This document shows positions 38,905 through 49,021 of a DNA stretch of 49,099 nucleotides, piece by piece. The first letter of the stretch is position 1, and each line of letters begins with the position of its first letter. This stretch comes from Veillonella sp. VA139 (GTDB lineage Bacteria > Bacillota > Negativicutes > Veillonellales > Veillonellaceae). The stretch lies in the NCBI RefSeq assembly GCF_003992005.1, contig NZ_RQVL01000016.1, positions 1 through 49,099 on the forward strand. Direction: 5' to 3'. The notes beneath the pieces were generated by a model that did no database searches, was not told the DNA's origin, and saw nothing but the letters and a program-made list of their open reading frames with translations. The translations under genes and the position numbers were made by a program.

Positions 38905-39630
38905 ATGGCAGTAGTATCACTTAAACAATTATTAGAAGCTGGTGTTCACTTTGGACATCAAACAAGAAGATGGAATCCTAAAATGGCTAAATTCATCTTC
39001 ACTGAACGTAATGGTATTTATATCATTGACCTTCAAAAAACTGTAAAAAAAGTAGAAGAAGCGTATGATTTCTTACGTGAAGTAGCTCAAGAAGGTAAAA
39101 CAATCCTTTTCGTAGGTACTAAAAAACAAGCTCAAGAAGCTGTAAAAGAAGAAGCTCTTCGTGCGAATATGTACTTCGTTAACGAACGTTGGTTGGGCGG
39201 TATGTTGACTAACTTCAAAACTATCGAAGCTCGTATTAAACGCTTAAAACAATTAGAAAAAATGGCTGAAGATGGAACATTTGAAGTTCTTCCTAAAAAA
39301 GAAGTAATTCGTCTTCGTCATGAATGGGAAAAATTGGAAAAATATCTTGGCGGTATCAAAGATATGCCAGAAATGCCAGGCGCTCTTTTCGTAATCGATC
39401 CTAAAAAAGAAAAAATCGCTATCGCAGAAGCTAAAAAATTAGGTATTCCTGTAGTAGCTACTGTGGACACTAACTGTGATCCAGACGAAGTTGATTTCCC
39501 TATCCCAGCAAATGATGACGCTATTCGTGCAGTTAAATTATTAGCTGGTAAAATGGCTGATGCTATTTTAGAAGGCCGTCAAGGTGAACAAGACGCTTTC
39601 GGTACAGAAACTGCTTCCGAAGAAGCATAA
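38905..39630 (+). CDS. rpsB: 30S ribosomal protein S2 (241 aa)
   Basis: I use ATG at 38905 ([23 protein letters not shown]) after AGGAGGTG; the open frame extends further upstream but that part is leader. The conserved blocks [44 protein letters not shown] and [22 protein letters not shown] are all present. It is needed on the 30S head and is followed by tsf, the usual bacterial pair. Confidence 0.98.
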   Translation: MAVVSLKQLLEAGVHFGHQTRRWNPKMAKFIFTERNGIYIIDLQKTVKKVEEAYDFLREVAQEGKTILFVGTKKQAQEAVKEEALRANMYFVNERWLGGMLTNFKTIEARIKRLKQLEKMAEDGTFEVLPKKEVIRLRHEWEKLEKYLGGIKDMPEMPGALFVIDPKKEKIAIAEAKKLGIPVVATVDTNCDPDEVDFPIPANDDAIRAVKLLAGKMADAILEGRQGEQDAFGTETASEEA

Positions 39631-39692
39631 GAATCTGTAAGTTTATTTAACAATATATACAGACATAGTCTTAATTGATAAATAAGTAATAA

Positions 39693-39735
39693 CGATGTAA
39701 AATTAAGGTAAGGCTAAGGTCTTACCTTAATTATT
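39693..39735 (+). other. hairpin between rpsB and tsf
   Basis: AATTAAGGTAAG and CTTACCTTAATT form a perfect 12-bp stem with an 8-nt loop just before the tsf ribosome binding site. The bases after it (ATTTAT) are a weak T-run, so it is more likely an attenuator or stability element than a full terminator. Confidence 0.55.
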
Positions 39736-39751
39736 TATAGGAGGAAAAATC

Positions 39752-40435
39752 ATGGCTCAAATTACAGCAGCTTTAGTAAAAGAATTACGCGACATGACTG
39801 GCGCAGGTATGATGGATGCTAAAAAAGCATTGGTAGAAGTTGATGGCGATATCCAAAAAGCAGTTGACTTCCTTCGTGAAAAAGGCTTAGCAGCGGCAGC
39901 AAAAAAAGCTGGTCGTATCGCAGCCGAAGGTGTAGTTGCATCTTACATTCACGGTGGTGGACGTATCGGTGTATTAGTAGAAATCAACTGTGAAACAGAC
40001 TTCGTTGCTAAAACTGATGACTTCCAAGCTCTTTGCAAAGACGTAGCAATGCAAATCGCAGCAGCTAGCCCAACATACTTAAAACGTGAAGACGTTCCAG
40101 CTGATGTAATCGAACACGAAAAAGCTGTATTGATGGAACAAGCTAAAGTAGAAGCTGAAGAAGACGTAAAAGCAGGTCGTAAACCAAAACCAGAAGCAGT
40201 TCTTGAAAAAATGGTAGCAGGCCGCGTTGAAAAATTCTATAAAGAAAACTGCCTATTAGAACAAGTTTTCATTAAAGACGGTGAAAAAACTGTACAAGCT
40301 ATGATTAATGAAGCAATCGCTAAAATCGGTGAAAACATTAACGTACGTCGTTATGTTCGCTACGCATTAGGCGAAGGTATCGAAAAGAAACAAGACGATT
40401 TCGTTGCAGAAGTTATGGCTACTGTAGGTAAATAA
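39752..40435 (+). CDS. tsf: elongation factor Ts (227 aa)
   Basis: ATG at 39752 after AGGAGG. The N-terminal signature [22 protein letters not shown] and [22 protein letters not shown] with [14 protein letters not shown] is complete. It exchanges GDP for GTP on EF-Tu. It is shorter than the E. coli protein (about 283 residues), which is normal for the single-core-repeat form of some bacteria. Confidence 0.97.
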   Translation: MAQITAALVKELRDMTGAGMMDAKKALVEVDGDIQKAVDFLREKGLAAAAKKAGRIAAEGVVASYIHGGGRIGVLVEINCETDFVAKTDDFQALCKDVAMQIAAASPTYLKREDVPADVIEHEKAVLMEQAKVEAEEDVKAGRKPKPEAVLEKMVAGRVEKFYKENCLLEQVFIKDGEKTVQAMINEAIAKIGENINVRRYVRYALGEGIEKKQDDFVAEVMATVGK

Positions 40436-40445
40436 GTACGGAGAT

Positions 40446-40476
40446 AAGAGAACACCGCAAGTGTTCTCTTATTTTT
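40446..40476 (+). terminator. terminator after tsf
   Basis: AAGAGAACAC and GTGTTCTCTT form a 10-bp stem with loop CGCAA, followed by ATTTTT. It splits rpsB-tsf from the pyrH-led operon. Confidence 0.85.
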
Positions 40477-40513
40477 GAATTATTTGTTAGAAACGCGTCA
40501 TAAGGAGAAGGAC

Positions 40514-41233
40514 ATGAGTGAACGTAAATTTAAACGTATTGTATTAAAACTTAGCGGTGAGGCCCTAGCAGGAGATCAAGGATTTGGTATTAACCCACAA
40601 GTGGTAGAACCATTGGCGCAAGAGATTGCCACACTTTCCAAAGAAAGTGGTATTGAAATTGCTATCGTTGTTGGTGGCGGTAATATCTGGCGTGGTCTAT
40701 CTGGTAGTGCTAAAGGTATGGATCGTGCATCTGCTGATTATATGGGTATGATTGCCACAGTGATGAATGCTATCGCATTACAAGATGCCCTTGAAAATGC
40801 GGGCGTAGCAACTCGTGTTCAAACAGCCATAGAAATGCAAGAAGTAGCAGAACCATACATTCGTCGTCGTGCCATTCGTCATTTAGAAAAAGGTCGTATT
40901 GTTATCTTCGCAGCAGGCACTGGTAATCCATACTTTTCCACAGATACAACAGCTGCCTTGCGCGCTGCAGAAATTGAAGCAGATGCTATCTTGATGGCGA
41001 AAAAATTTGCTGATGGCGTATACGATTCCGATCCTAAAACAAATCCAAATGCTGTAAAATTCGATGAATTGACATATATGGATGTAATCAGCAAAGAATT
41101 GAAGGTAATGGATGCTACATCCACAACATTATGTAAAGATAATCATATTCCTATAGTTGTATTTAGCATGGATATTCCTGGTAACATCACTCGTGCTGCT
41201 AAGGGAGAAGCCATTGGTACTATCGTAAAATAA
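40514..41233 (+). CDS. pyrH: UMP kinase (239 aa)
   Basis: ATG at 40514 after AAGGAGAAGG. Amino-acid-kinase fold: [45 protein letters not shown] and [12 protein letters not shown]. It phosphorylates UMP to UDP; bacterial forms are hexameric and activated by GTP. The gene heads a run that includes frr, uppS, cdsA and dxr. Confidence 0.97.
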   Translation: MSERKFKRIVLKLSGEALAGDQGFGINPQVVEPLAQEIATLSKESGIEIAIVVGGGNIWRGLSGSAKGMDRASADYMGMIATVMNAIALQDALENAGVATRVQTAIEMQEVAEPYIRRRAIRHLEKGRIVIFAAGTGNPYFSTDTTAALRAAEIEADAILMAKKFADGVYDSDPKTNPNAVKFDELTYMDVISKELKVMDATSTTLCKDNHIPIVVFSMDIPGNITRAAKGEAIGTIVK

Positions 41234-41245
41234 AAGGTGAACACT

Positions 41246-41806
41246 ATGGAAATTAAAGAAATTATTAGCCGCGAAGAAGCGCGCATGGACAAAACAATTG
41301 AATCCTTAAAACATGAATTTGCTAATGTACGCACAGGTCGTGCGCATACATCTTTATTGGATTCTGTGATGGTTGATTACTACGGAGCGCCGACTCCTGT
41401 AAACCAAGTAGCGAATGTATCTGCTCCAGATCCACGTATGATTTTAATCGCTCCATGGGATAAAACTCTAATTGGTGCTATTGAAAAAGCTATCTTAACA
41501 TCTGACTTAGGATTAAATCCTAACAACGATGGTGAGTCCATTCGTTTGGCGATTCCTCAGTTAACGGAAGAACGTCGTAAAGATTTGGTAAAAGTAGTCA
41601 GCAAAAAGGCAGAAGATGCAAAAGTTGCTATCCGCAACATTCGTCGTGATGCTAATGATGCGATCAAAAAAGAAGAAAAAGCGAAAACAATTACAGAAGA
41701 CGTGTCAAAAGATGGACAAGATCAAGTTCAAAAATTGACTGACAAAAAAATCAAAGTAATTGATGAACTTCGCGATACAAAAGAAAAGGATGTTATGTCT
41801 GTCTAA
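41246..41806 (+). CDS. frr: ribosome recycling factor (186 aa)
   Basis: ATG at 41246 after AAAGGTG. Conserved blocks SLKHEFANVRTGRAHTSLLD, YYGAPTPVNQVANVSAPDPR and IRNIRRDANDAIKKEEK are present. With EF-G it splits ribosomes after termination. The stop overlaps the next gene (TAATG). Confidence 0.97.
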   Translation: MEIKEIISREEARMDKTIESLKHEFANVRTGRAHTSLLDSVMVDYYGAPTPVNQVANVSAPDPRMILIAPWDKTLIGAIEKAILTSDLGLNPNNDGESIRLAIPQLTEERRKDLVKVVSKKAEDAKVAIRNIRRDANDAIKKEEKAKTITEDVSKDGQDQVQKLTDKKIKVIDELRDTKEKDVMSV

Positions 41807-42063
41807 TGGAACATACATCTATTTTGGGATTTCCATGGCAGCTTGCACAGTCTCTTTTGCAGGCTGCCTCTATCCCTTTTACTACAAAAATAGAAAAGAA
41901 CTATAATCGGTTCTTTTCCATTTCTTCCGAAGAATGTTATGTAGGCCGTGTCATAGTAAAAGAAGGCACATGGGAGATAGTTCTCTTTCATCCTATGGTA
42001 GCCAGTTATGTGGCGCAGTCGAGTGAGGTACAATATGCTAAAAAACTTATGGAAGAAAAGTAA
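41806..42063 (+). CDS. small protein of unknown function in the frr-uppS gap (85 aa)
   Basis: ATG at 41806 shares a base with the frr stop, and its last 10 codons overlap the uppS start, so it is translationally embedded in an essential operon. It begins MEHTSILGFPWQLAQSLLQ and has a strand-rich middle (ECYVGRVIVKEGTWEIVLF) and a helical end. No family recognised. The tight coupling suggests a real, lineage-specific gene. Confidence 0.65.
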   Translation: MEHTSILGFPWQLAQSLLQAASIPFTTKIEKNYNRFFSISSEECYVGRVIVKEGTWEIVLFHPMVASYVAQSSEVQYAKKLMEEK

Positions 42064-42802
42064 ACATCAAGAGAGACCGACTATAGATCCAGCGAATATT
42101 CCAGAACATATTGCTATTATCATGGACGGTAACGGTAGATGGGCAAAGCGTAAAGGTATGCCACGGAGTATGGGTCATCGCGCAGGTGCGGAAGTATTAA
42201 AAGATATTGTGAAAGCAGCCCAAGGATTTGGTGTGAAAGCATTGACTGTCTATGGTTTTTCCACTGAAAACTGGAAACGACCAGAAGAAGAAGTCAGCCT
42301 CTTAATGGGTCTTATTAAAGAGTATTTACTTTCAAATGTAAAACGTATGCATGCGGAAGGTGTGCGCATTCGTTTTGTGGGAGATATAACCAAGTTATCT
42401 GAAGAGTTACAAGGAATTATCAAAGAATCTGAAGAGTTAACACAAGATAATAAGGGAATCACACTGCAATTAGCAATCAACTATGGGGGACGTGACGAAC
42501 TCACAAGAGCTACAAAACAGATTGTCCAAGATGTGGCAAAGGGCGTTATCAATGAGGAAGATATTACAGAAACATTGATTTCTTCCTACTTAGATACAAA
42601 AGAATTTGACCGTGTGGATTTACTGATTAGACCAAGTAATGATGCACGAATTAGCAATTTCTTGTTATGGCAAATTGCCTATGCCGAGTTCTGGTTTACC
42701 CCTTTGCATTGGCCAGATTTTACGCCCCAGGTGTTGGAAGAAGCCATCTTGGCATACCAACAACGAGAGCGTAGATTTGGTGGTTTAAAAGAGGAGAAAT
42801 AA
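42035..42802 (+). CDS. uppS: isoprenyl (undecaprenyl) diphosphate synthase (255 aa)
   Basis: I use ATG at 42035 after GTGAGGT. The cis-prenyltransferase start is IAIIMDGNGRWAKRKG with the catalytic D, then ALTVYGFSTENWKRP and INYGGRDEL. The C-terminal motif reads LLIRPSNDARISNFLLWQIAYAEFWF; the usual wording here is RTGGE-type, so RPSNDA is a mild variant that keeps both arginines and the serine. It makes the C55 lipid carrier for cell wall and LPS synthesis. Confidence 0.95.
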   Translation: MLKNLWKKSKHQERPTIDPANIPEHIAIIMDGNGRWAKRKGMPRSMGHRAGAEVLKDIVKAAQGFGVKALTVYGFSTENWKRPEEEVSLLMGLIKEYLLSNVKRMHAEGVRIRFVGDITKLSEELQGIIKESEELTQDNKGITLQLAINYGGRDELTRATKQIVQDVAKGVINEEDITETLISSYLDTKEFDRVDLLIRPSNDARISNFLLWQIAYAEFWFTPLHWPDFTPQVLEEAILAYQQRERRFGGLKEEK

Positions 42803-42803
42803 T

Positions 42804-43622
42804 ATGTTAAAAACCCGTCTCATCACAGCTTTGATTGGCGTTGTCTTGTTGGCGGTTGCCATCACCTATGGGGGACTATTTTTTAATCTTGTGATGTCTG
42901 TATTGGCATTCATCGGTTGGGTTGAGTGTGTCAGCTTATTCCGTCATATGAAACGTCGATTACTTCCACTATGGGGATTGATTTATATAGTTCTTGTATG
43001 TGGTTCCTTGGTGTTTGGTAATTATCCATTAGCTGTATTCCTAGGCATTTTGGTGATGTTAGCTATGGTCATTGAATACACCTTCTGCAACGGGAAAATA
43101 ACGCTTCCAACAGTACAATCTACGATCAGTAGTTTGTTGTATGTTACCAGTGGCTTTATGGCATTGATGGTGTTGCGTGATAATAGAATCTATGAAAATA
43201 CTAGCTATTATGCAGGTCAAGAAGACTTTGGTACGGCTGTCATTTGGCTTGTACTCATATCGATTTGGGCCAGTGATACCTTCGCTTATTTTGTAGGGCG
43301 TGCCATTGGTAAACGAAACATCGTACCAACGATTAGTCCTAATAAAACATTAGAAGGATTTATTGGTGGTTTCATCGGTTGTATTTTGACAGGGTGGATT
43401 GGAGCTATTTGCCTAGGCTTACCAATTAATTTTGGCTTAGGTATTGGTATTATTGTAGGTGTATTGGCACCATTAGGGGATTTGTTTGAATCGAAGTTAA
43501 AACGCCAAGCACATAAAAAAGATTCAGGTACATTATTGCCAGGCCATGGTGGTGTTTTAGACCGCTTTGACAGTCTATTGTTTGCTGCACCATTGGTGTT
43601 GGCATACATTCTTATGCTGTAA
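42804..43622 (+). CDS. cdsA: phosphatidate cytidylyltransferase (272 aa)
   Basis: ATG at 42804, one base after the uppS stop, with AGAGGAG upstream. Multiple membrane helices and the family signature near the C-terminus (LKRQAHKKDSGTLLPGHGGV followed by LDRFDS). It makes CDP-diacylglycerol, the precursor of phosphatidylglycerol and phosphatidylethanolamine. Confidence 0.96.
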   Translation: MLKTRLITALIGVVLLAVAITYGGLFFNLVMSVLAFIGWVECVSLFRHMKRRLLPLWGLIYIVLVCGSLVFGNYPLAVFLGILVMLAMVIEYTFCNGKITLPTVQSTISSLLYVTSGFMALMVLRDNRIYENTSYYAGQEDFGTAVIWLVLISIWASDTFAYFVGRAIGKRNIVPTISPNKTLEGFIGGFIGCILTGWIGAICLGLPINFGLGIGIIVGVLAPLGDLFESKLKRQAHKKDSGTLLPGHGGVLDRFDSLLFAAPLVLAYILML

Positions 43623-43646
43623 TGATTTAATTATAGGGAGACCTTT

Positions 43647-44807
43647 ATGAAAGCTATAAGTATCTTAGGCTCCACAGGGTCTATTGGGACACAAACCTTA
43701 GATGTAGTTCGTCAACATCCAGATCAATTTCAAGCAGTGGCTTTAGTAACACACAGAAATATTGATTTACTAGAACAACAAATAGCTGAATTTAAGCCAA
43801 TTATGGTGGGTGTTGTAGATGAAAAGGCATATATACAATTAAGAGAACGCTATGATGGACCCACAGAAATTATTGGTGGTAAAGAAGCCTTATCTGTAGC
43901 GGCAACTTTGCCAGAAGCGACTATGGTAGTTACTGCTGTAGTAGGGGCAGCCGGTATTGAGCCAACGATGGCGGCGATTCGGGCACAAAAAACGATTGGA
44001 CTTGCTAATAAAGAAACGTTAGTAGCTTGTGGATTTTTAATTACAAAAGCTGCCCAAGACAATGGTGTGTCAATTTTACCTATTGATAGTGAACATAGTG
44101 CTATCTTTCAATGTTTGGAAGGGCAAGATAGAAGTAATGTTGAAAAATTAATCATCACAGCTTCAGGTGGTGCTTTGCGACATTGGAAGTCAGAAGATCT
44201 CTATGGAGCCACAGCGAAGGATTGTTTAGCGCACCCTACATGGAACATGGGTAGTAAGATTACCATCGATTCTGCCACTCTATTTAATAAAGGACTAGAA
44301 GTCATTGAGGCCCATTGGTTATTTGATTTCGATTATGACCATATTGATGTGGTGGTGCATCCACAGAGTATTGTGCACTCTATGATTCAAATGAAAGATG
44401 GCGCTATGTTGGCACAATTAGGGAATCCAGATATGCGGGAGCCTATCCAATATGCGATGACCTATCCGAAACGGTATCCATTACAAATGGAACATTTAGA
44501 TTTTACCAAGGGATTAGACCTTCAGTTTATGGCACCTCGGTGGGATGATTTTCCTGCCTTACGACTCGCTTTCACAGTGGGAAAAGAAGGCGGTTATGCA
44601 CCTGCTGTATTCAATGCAGCCAATGAAATGGCTGTGTATGCCTTACTGGATGGAAAAATTACCTATGGACATATATATGAAGTAGTTTCTACCGTTCTTG
44701 AGCACATGAAAAATGGCTTACCTACATCTATAGAAGATGTACTTGCTATGGATGCCTGGGCTAGACAAGAAGCTAGAAAAGAAATACAAAGGAGAAGTGC
44801 ATGTTAA
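43647..44807 (+). CDS. dxr: 1-deoxy-D-xylulose 5-phosphate reductoisomerase (386 aa)
   Basis: ATG at 43647 after AGGGAG. NADPH site GSTGSIGTQTLDVV at the N-terminus; GLANKETLVACG; metal and substrate site DSEHSAIFQCLEG; and SGGALRHW. It makes MEP, the committed step of the non-mevalonate isoprenoid pathway, which also includes ispG downstream. The end overlaps rseP by seven bases. Confidence 0.97.
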   Translation: MKAISILGSTGSIGTQTLDVVRQHPDQFQAVALVTHRNIDLLEQQIAEFKPIMVGVVDEKAYIQLRERYDGPTEIIGGKEALSVAATLPEATMVVTAVVGAAGIEPTMAAIRAQKTIGLANKETLVACGFLITKAAQDNGVSILPIDSEHSAIFQCLEGQDRSNVEKLIITASGGALRHWKSEDLYGATAKDCLAHPTWNMGSKITIDSATLFNKGLEVIEAHWLFDFDYDHIDVVVHPQSIVHSMIQMKDGAMLAQLGNPDMREPIQYAMTYPKRYPLQMEHLDFTKGLDLQFMAPRWDDFPALRLAFTVGKEGGYAPAVFNAANEMAVYALLDGKITYGHIYEVVSTVLEHMKNGLPTSIEDVLAMDAWARQEARKEIQRRSAC

Positions 44808-45820
44808 TTACAATTTTAGGTGCTGTCTTCGTATTCGGCGTTATTGTTATGATTCACGAATTGGGGCACTTTCTAACGGCGAAGGCCTGTGGCATGCGTG
44901 TTGATGAATTTGCGATCGGCATTGGTCCTAATGTTCTGCAAAAGAAAAAAGGAGAAACATTATACTCCTTACGGTTGTTACCACTAGGTGGATTCAATAA
45001 AATTGCAGGCATGGATCCATCGGAAGATGCAGGGGATCGTGGATTCAACAGTAAACCTGTGTGGCAGCGATTCATCGTTATCGCAGCAGGTGCAACATTT
45101 AACTTTTTATTGGCTATCGTGATATACTTTTTTGTCTTTGCCTTTCATGGAACCACAGTACCATCTCATGAACCGATTATTGGAGATGTGATGGCGGGCA
45201 ATCCTGCGGCTACGGCGGGTATCCAAAAAGGAGACAAGATTGTATCTATTAACGGACAAACTATCCAAGAATGGAAAGATATTACAACAGCCTTACAAGG
45301 TCATAGCAATCATGTCGTATCTATCACATTAGATAGACAGGGTGAAATCCTATCTACTACGGTGATTCCTAGCGAATCTGGGGATCGTGCTGTGATTGGT
45401 ATCAACCCAGTGTTAGATGTAAAGGAATATGGTATTGGTGAATCTGCCGTGAATGCTGTGACACATACAGGCTCTACTATTAAGGAAATGGTACAAGGCT
45501 TATGGAGTATTATCACTGGACAAAGTAAGGGCGATGTTGCGGGTCCAATCGGTGTTGCACAAATGGCTGGTCAAGTGGCTCAACATGGTTTTATTAGCTT
45601 GCTGTTATTTACGGCTTTATTAAGTTTAAATCTAGGTGTCATCAATCTATTGCCAATTCCAGTATTAGATGGTGGACATTTAGTATTGTTAATCCTAGAA
45701 GGTATTACAGGTCGTAAGTTGCCAGAAAAAGCGTTACAATACATCCAAATGACTGGCGTAGGGTTATTGTTATTAGTGTTTGTATATTCTACATTCCAAG
45801 ATATTCTACGATTATTTTAG
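44801..45820 (+). CDS. rseP: RseP-type site-2 zinc metalloprotease (339 aa)
   Basis: ATG at 44801 overlaps dxr. Intramembrane zinc site HELGH (19-23) at the first helix, one PDZ domain at about 115-200 (AATAGIQKGDKIVSINGQ), and the second catalytic motif LDGGH near 285 within LLPIPVLDGGHL. It cleaves membrane-bound anti-sigma factors and signal peptide remnants. Confidence 0.96.
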   Translation: MLITILGAVFVFGVIVMIHELGHFLTAKACGMRVDEFAIGIGPNVLQKKKGETLYSLRLLPLGGFNKIAGMDPSEDAGDRGFNSKPVWQRFIVIAAGATFNFLLAIVIYFFVFAFHGTTVPSHEPIIGDVMAGNPAATAGIQKGDKIVSINGQTIQEWKDITTALQGHSNHVVSITLDRQGEILSTTVIPSESGDRAVIGINPVLDVKEYGIGESAVNAVTHTGSTIKEMVQGLWSIITGQSKGDVAGPIGVAQMAGQVAQHGFISLLLFTALLSLNLGVINLLPIPVLDGGHLVLLILEGITGRKLPEKALQYIQMTGVGLLLLVFVYSTFQDILRLF

Positions 45821-45829
45821 AGGTATACT

Positions 45830-46900
45830 ATGATAGAACGTAAACCGACAAAAGGTATTCAAGTGGGTACCGTACATATTGGAAATCATGCACCAGTTAG
45901 TATTCAATCTATGATTACTACGAACCCTATAAAAGTGGAGCAATCTATTGAAGAAATTAATCGTCTTGCTACAGCAGGATGTGAATTAGTTCGTCTAGCT
46001 GTTCCTGATATGGCAGCAGCCAAAGCTATTAAAGATATCAAGGAACGTGCTATGATTCCTCTGATTGCTGATATCCATTTTGACTATCGCTTGGCTTTAC
46101 AGGCTATCGATAGTGGTATTGATGGTCTTCGTATTAACCCTGGCAATATAGGCAGTATCGATAATGTGGTGAAAGTCGTAGAAAAAGCCAAACCTAAATT
46201 GATTCCTATTCGAATTGGTGTCAATGCGGGGTCTTTACCACAACATGTATTAGATGCTCACGGAGGACATCCTACAGCTGACGGTATGGTAGAGACAGCT
46301 TTGGAACATATTCGCATTTTGGAATCTTTAGAGTACGATCAAATGAAAGTTTCCATTAAAGCTACTGATGTACCTTTAATGATTGAAGCATACCGCAAAT
46401 TATCTAGTAAAATACCATATCCATTGCATTTAGGAGTAACGGAAGCAGGTACTATTAAACAAGGAACGATTAAATCGGCTATCGGTATTGGAACTCTATT
46501 AGCAGACGGAATCGGTGATACAATCCGTGTATCTCTAACTGGTGACCCAATTCATGAGGTAGAAGTAGCCAAAACTATTTTAAGCTCTTTAGAACTTCGT
46601 ACTTTTGGAGCCACTATGATTTCTTGTCCTACATGTGGACGTTGCCAAGTGAACCTATTCAATATGGCAGATATTGTAGAAGAGCGGTTGAAATCTATCA
46701 AAGCTCCCATTCGTGTGGCTGTGATGGGTTGTGTCGTAAATGGTCCAGGAGAAGCGCGAGAAGCGGATTTTGGCATTGCAGGTGGCAATGGACAAGGCAT
46801 TATTTTCCGTAAAGGGAAAGTGTTAAAAACAGTACCTGAACAAGAGTTAGTAGATACATTGTTTGCTGAAATCGATCAATATCTTTTAACGTTAGAATAA
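45830..46900 (+). CDS. ispG: HMB-PP synthase IspG (GcpE) (356 aa)
   Basis: ATG at 45830 after AGAGG. The TIM-barrel part contains VQSM-type VSIQSMITTNP, DIHFDYRLAL and LRINPGNIG. The C-terminal 4Fe-4S domain carries CPTCGRC and MGCVVNGPGEAREADFGIAGG. It converts MEcPP to HMBPP in the MEP pathway, with dxr two genes upstream. Confidence 0.97.
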   Translation: MIERKPTKGIQVGTVHIGNHAPVSIQSMITTNPIKVEQSIEEINRLATAGCELVRLAVPDMAAAKAIKDIKERAMIPLIADIHFDYRLALQAIDSGIDGLRINPGNIGSIDNVVKVVEKAKPKLIPIRIGVNAGSLPQHVLDAHGGHPTADGMVETALEHIRILESLEYDQMKVSIKATDVPLMIEAYRKLSSKIPYPLHLGVTEAGTIKQGTIKSAIGIGTLLADGIGDTIRVSLTGDPIHEVEVAKTILSSLELRTFGATMISCPTCGRCQVNLFNMADIVEERLKSIKAPIRVAVMGCVVNGPGEAREADFGIAGGNGQGIIFRKGKVLKTVPEQELVDTLFAEIDQYLLTLE

Positions 46901-46925
46901 AAGTAGAAATATAAAGGAGTTAGTT

Positions 46926-48662
46926 ATGTTAGCAAGTCGCTTATATGCACCAACATTACGTGAAATGCCATCTGATGCTGATGTAATCAGTCAACAATTA
47001 ATGTTGCGCGCTGGCTTTGTTCGTAAAGTAGCTGGTGGTTTATATACCTATTTACCATTAGCATGGCGCAGTATTCATAAAATTAATGAGATCATTCGTG
47101 AAGAAATGGAAGCTATCAATAGCCAAGAAATCATGATGCCGATCTTACAACCTAGTGAACTATGGGAAGAGTCTGGTCGTTGGGCTGCATACGGCGCAGA
47201 AATGATGCGCATGTCTGACCGTCATGGCCGTGAATATTGCTTAGGACCAACTCATGAAGAAATGGTTACTAATTTAGTGCGAGGGGAAGTCAATTCCTAT
47301 CGTCAATTACCATTGAGTTTATACCAAATCCAAAACAAATATCGCGATGAACGTCGCCCACGTTATGGCTTAATGCGTAGCCGTGAGTTTATTATGAAAG
47401 ATGCCTATTCCTTCGACATCGATGAAGAAGGTATGAGTAAATCTTTCTGGGATATGTATGAGGCATATACGAATATTTTCAAACGTTGTGGCTTAACATG
47501 TAAACCAGTAGAAGCAGATAATGGTGCTATAGGTGGTTCTGGCAGCTTTGAGTTCATGGCATTGGCGGAATCTGGTGAGGCAGATGTGATTCACTGTACG
47601 AAATGTGATTATGCTGCGAATATTGAAATTGGACAGCCAAAAGCATTGGAAGTGGATACAGAAGAAGCTAAGGCATTGGAAACTGTATCTACACCAGATG
47701 CGAAATCCATTCAAGCCGTAGCCGATATGTTGCAATTGCCATTGGAAAAGACAATCAAAGCAGTGGTCTACAACATTGAAGGCAAAGTGATTCTTGCTAT
47801 TGTTCGCGGTGACCATGAAGTGAATGAAATCGCTGTACAACGAGCTGTAGATGGTGGTATTGAACCAGAAATGGCTACTCCAGAAGATTTAGCACGTGTT
47901 GGATTAACAGCAGGATTCATTAGCCCAGTAGGACTTTCACAATCAGAAGAGTTCGCCATCGTAGTAGATGAAACAGTGATGAATTTACACAATGTATGTG
48001 GCGGCGCTAACACAGCAGATGCCCATTATATCAATATCAATCCTAACCGTGATTTCAATGTGGATGACATCATCGTGGCACCAATTCGTTTGATTACCCT
48101 AGACGATCCATGCCCGAAATGTGGTGGCGCACTTCGCATCGACAAAGGTATCGAAGTAGGTCAAGTATTCAAACTGGGTACGAAGTACTCCGAATCTATG
48201 AATGCCACTGTATTGAACCAAGGTGGTCGCCCAACGCCATTCCAAATGGGTTGTTATGGTATCGGTGTAGGCCGTACATTGGCGGCTGCTATTGAACAAA
48301 GCTATGATGAACATGGTATCATCTGGCCAGTAGCCATTGCTCCATTTGAGGTTGTTATCGTTCCGATTAATGCGAAAGATGAGGCCTTGATGGAAGTAAG
48401 TGAGCGTTTGTATAAAGAAATGAAACAGGCCGGTGTTGATGTTCTATTGGATGACCGTAAAGATCGTGCAGGTGTTAAATTTAAAGATGCTGATCTAATT
48501 GGTTATCCTGTACGTATTACGGTAAGTAAAAATACTATCGAATCTGGTGAAGTAGAATTGCGTGTTCGCAAAGATGGTTCTACAAGCACTGTTAAAATCG
48601 ATGAAGTGACGACATCCGTACAAGGATTACTTCGTCTGTTGAAAGATAGATATACCTTATAA
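46926..48662 (+). CDS. proS: prolyl-tRNA synthetase, bacterial type (578 aa)
   Basis: ATG at 46926 after AAAGGAG. Class II motifs: motif 2 IQNKYRDERRPRYGLMRSREF and motif 3 GCYGIGVGRTLAAAIEQ. A YbaK-like editing insertion at about 230-385 (VADMLQLPLEKTIKAVVYNI, AIVRGDHEVNEIAVQ) removes mischarged alanine. An anticodon-binding domain follows at the C-terminus. It ends the operon, as in many Firmicutes. Confidence 0.97.
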   Translation: MLASRLYAPTLREMPSDADVISQQLMLRAGFVRKVAGGLYTYLPLAWRSIHKINEIIREEMEAINSQEIMMPILQPSELWEESGRWAAYGAEMMRMSDRHGREYCLGPTHEEMVTNLVRGEVNSYRQLPLSLYQIQNKYRDERRPRYGLMRSREFIMKDAYSFDIDEEGMSKSFWDMYEAYTNIFKRCGLTCKPVEADNGAIGGSGSFEFMALAESGEADVIHCTKCDYAANIEIGQPKALEVDTEEAKALETVSTPDAKSIQAVADMLQLPLEKTIKAVVYNIEGKVILAIVRGDHEVNEIAVQRAVDGGIEPEMATPEDLARVGLTAGFISPVGLSQSEEFAIVVDETVMNLHNVCGGANTADAHYININPNRDFNVDDIIVAPIRLITLDDPCPKCGGALRIDKGIEVGQVFKLGTKYSESMNATVLNQGGRPTPFQMGCYGIGVGRTLAAAIEQSYDEHGIIWPVAIAPFEVVIVPINAKDEALMEVSERLYKEMKQAGVDVLLDDRKDRAGVKFKDADLIGYPVRITVSKNTIESGEVELRVRKDGSTSTVKIDEVTTSVQGLLRLLKDRYTL

Positions 48663-48688
48663 TCAAATACTGAATATATGACTAAGAG

Positions 48689-48718
48689 CTGCCTCATCTA
48701 CGGATGGGGCAGTTTTTT
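48689..48718 (+). terminator. terminator after proS
   Basis: CTGCCTCAT (48689-48697) pairs with ATGGGGCAG (48704-48712), followed by six T. It closes the housekeeping operon. Confidence 0.88.
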
Positions 48719-49021
48719 GGTAATTTCTAATTGCGTTAAATGAATATAAGATGAAGTTGTGCAAATAGGGAAAATTATTGTATAAAATACTAGATTAATC
48801 TAGTAAGATGGTGTAATATAAAATTATCTTAACTGAAAATACATGGCAGTTCCAATGGTTGAAGAAATAGTATTTTATAGCAAAGTATATATGGTATCAC
48901 ATCAATAGTAGTGGAGTTATGGGCTATACGAAAATAATGGAAGGGTTCGGCTAAGTATTAGTAGAAATATATAATACATTAAATGTAACATCAAAAGAGA
49001 CACATTATGTGTTAGAAGACG
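48719..49021 (+). other. AT-rich stretch with a palindromic promoter and no intact gene
   Basis: A promoter-like TTGTGC (about 48757-48762) and TATAAA (48781-48786) are followed at once by a perfect 16-bp palindrome ACTAGATTAATCTAGT (48789-48804). Downstream only short broken frames appear (such as MAVPMVEEIVFYSKVYMVSHQ-stop), which may be the remains of a gene. I see no RNA gene. Confidence 0.4.
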
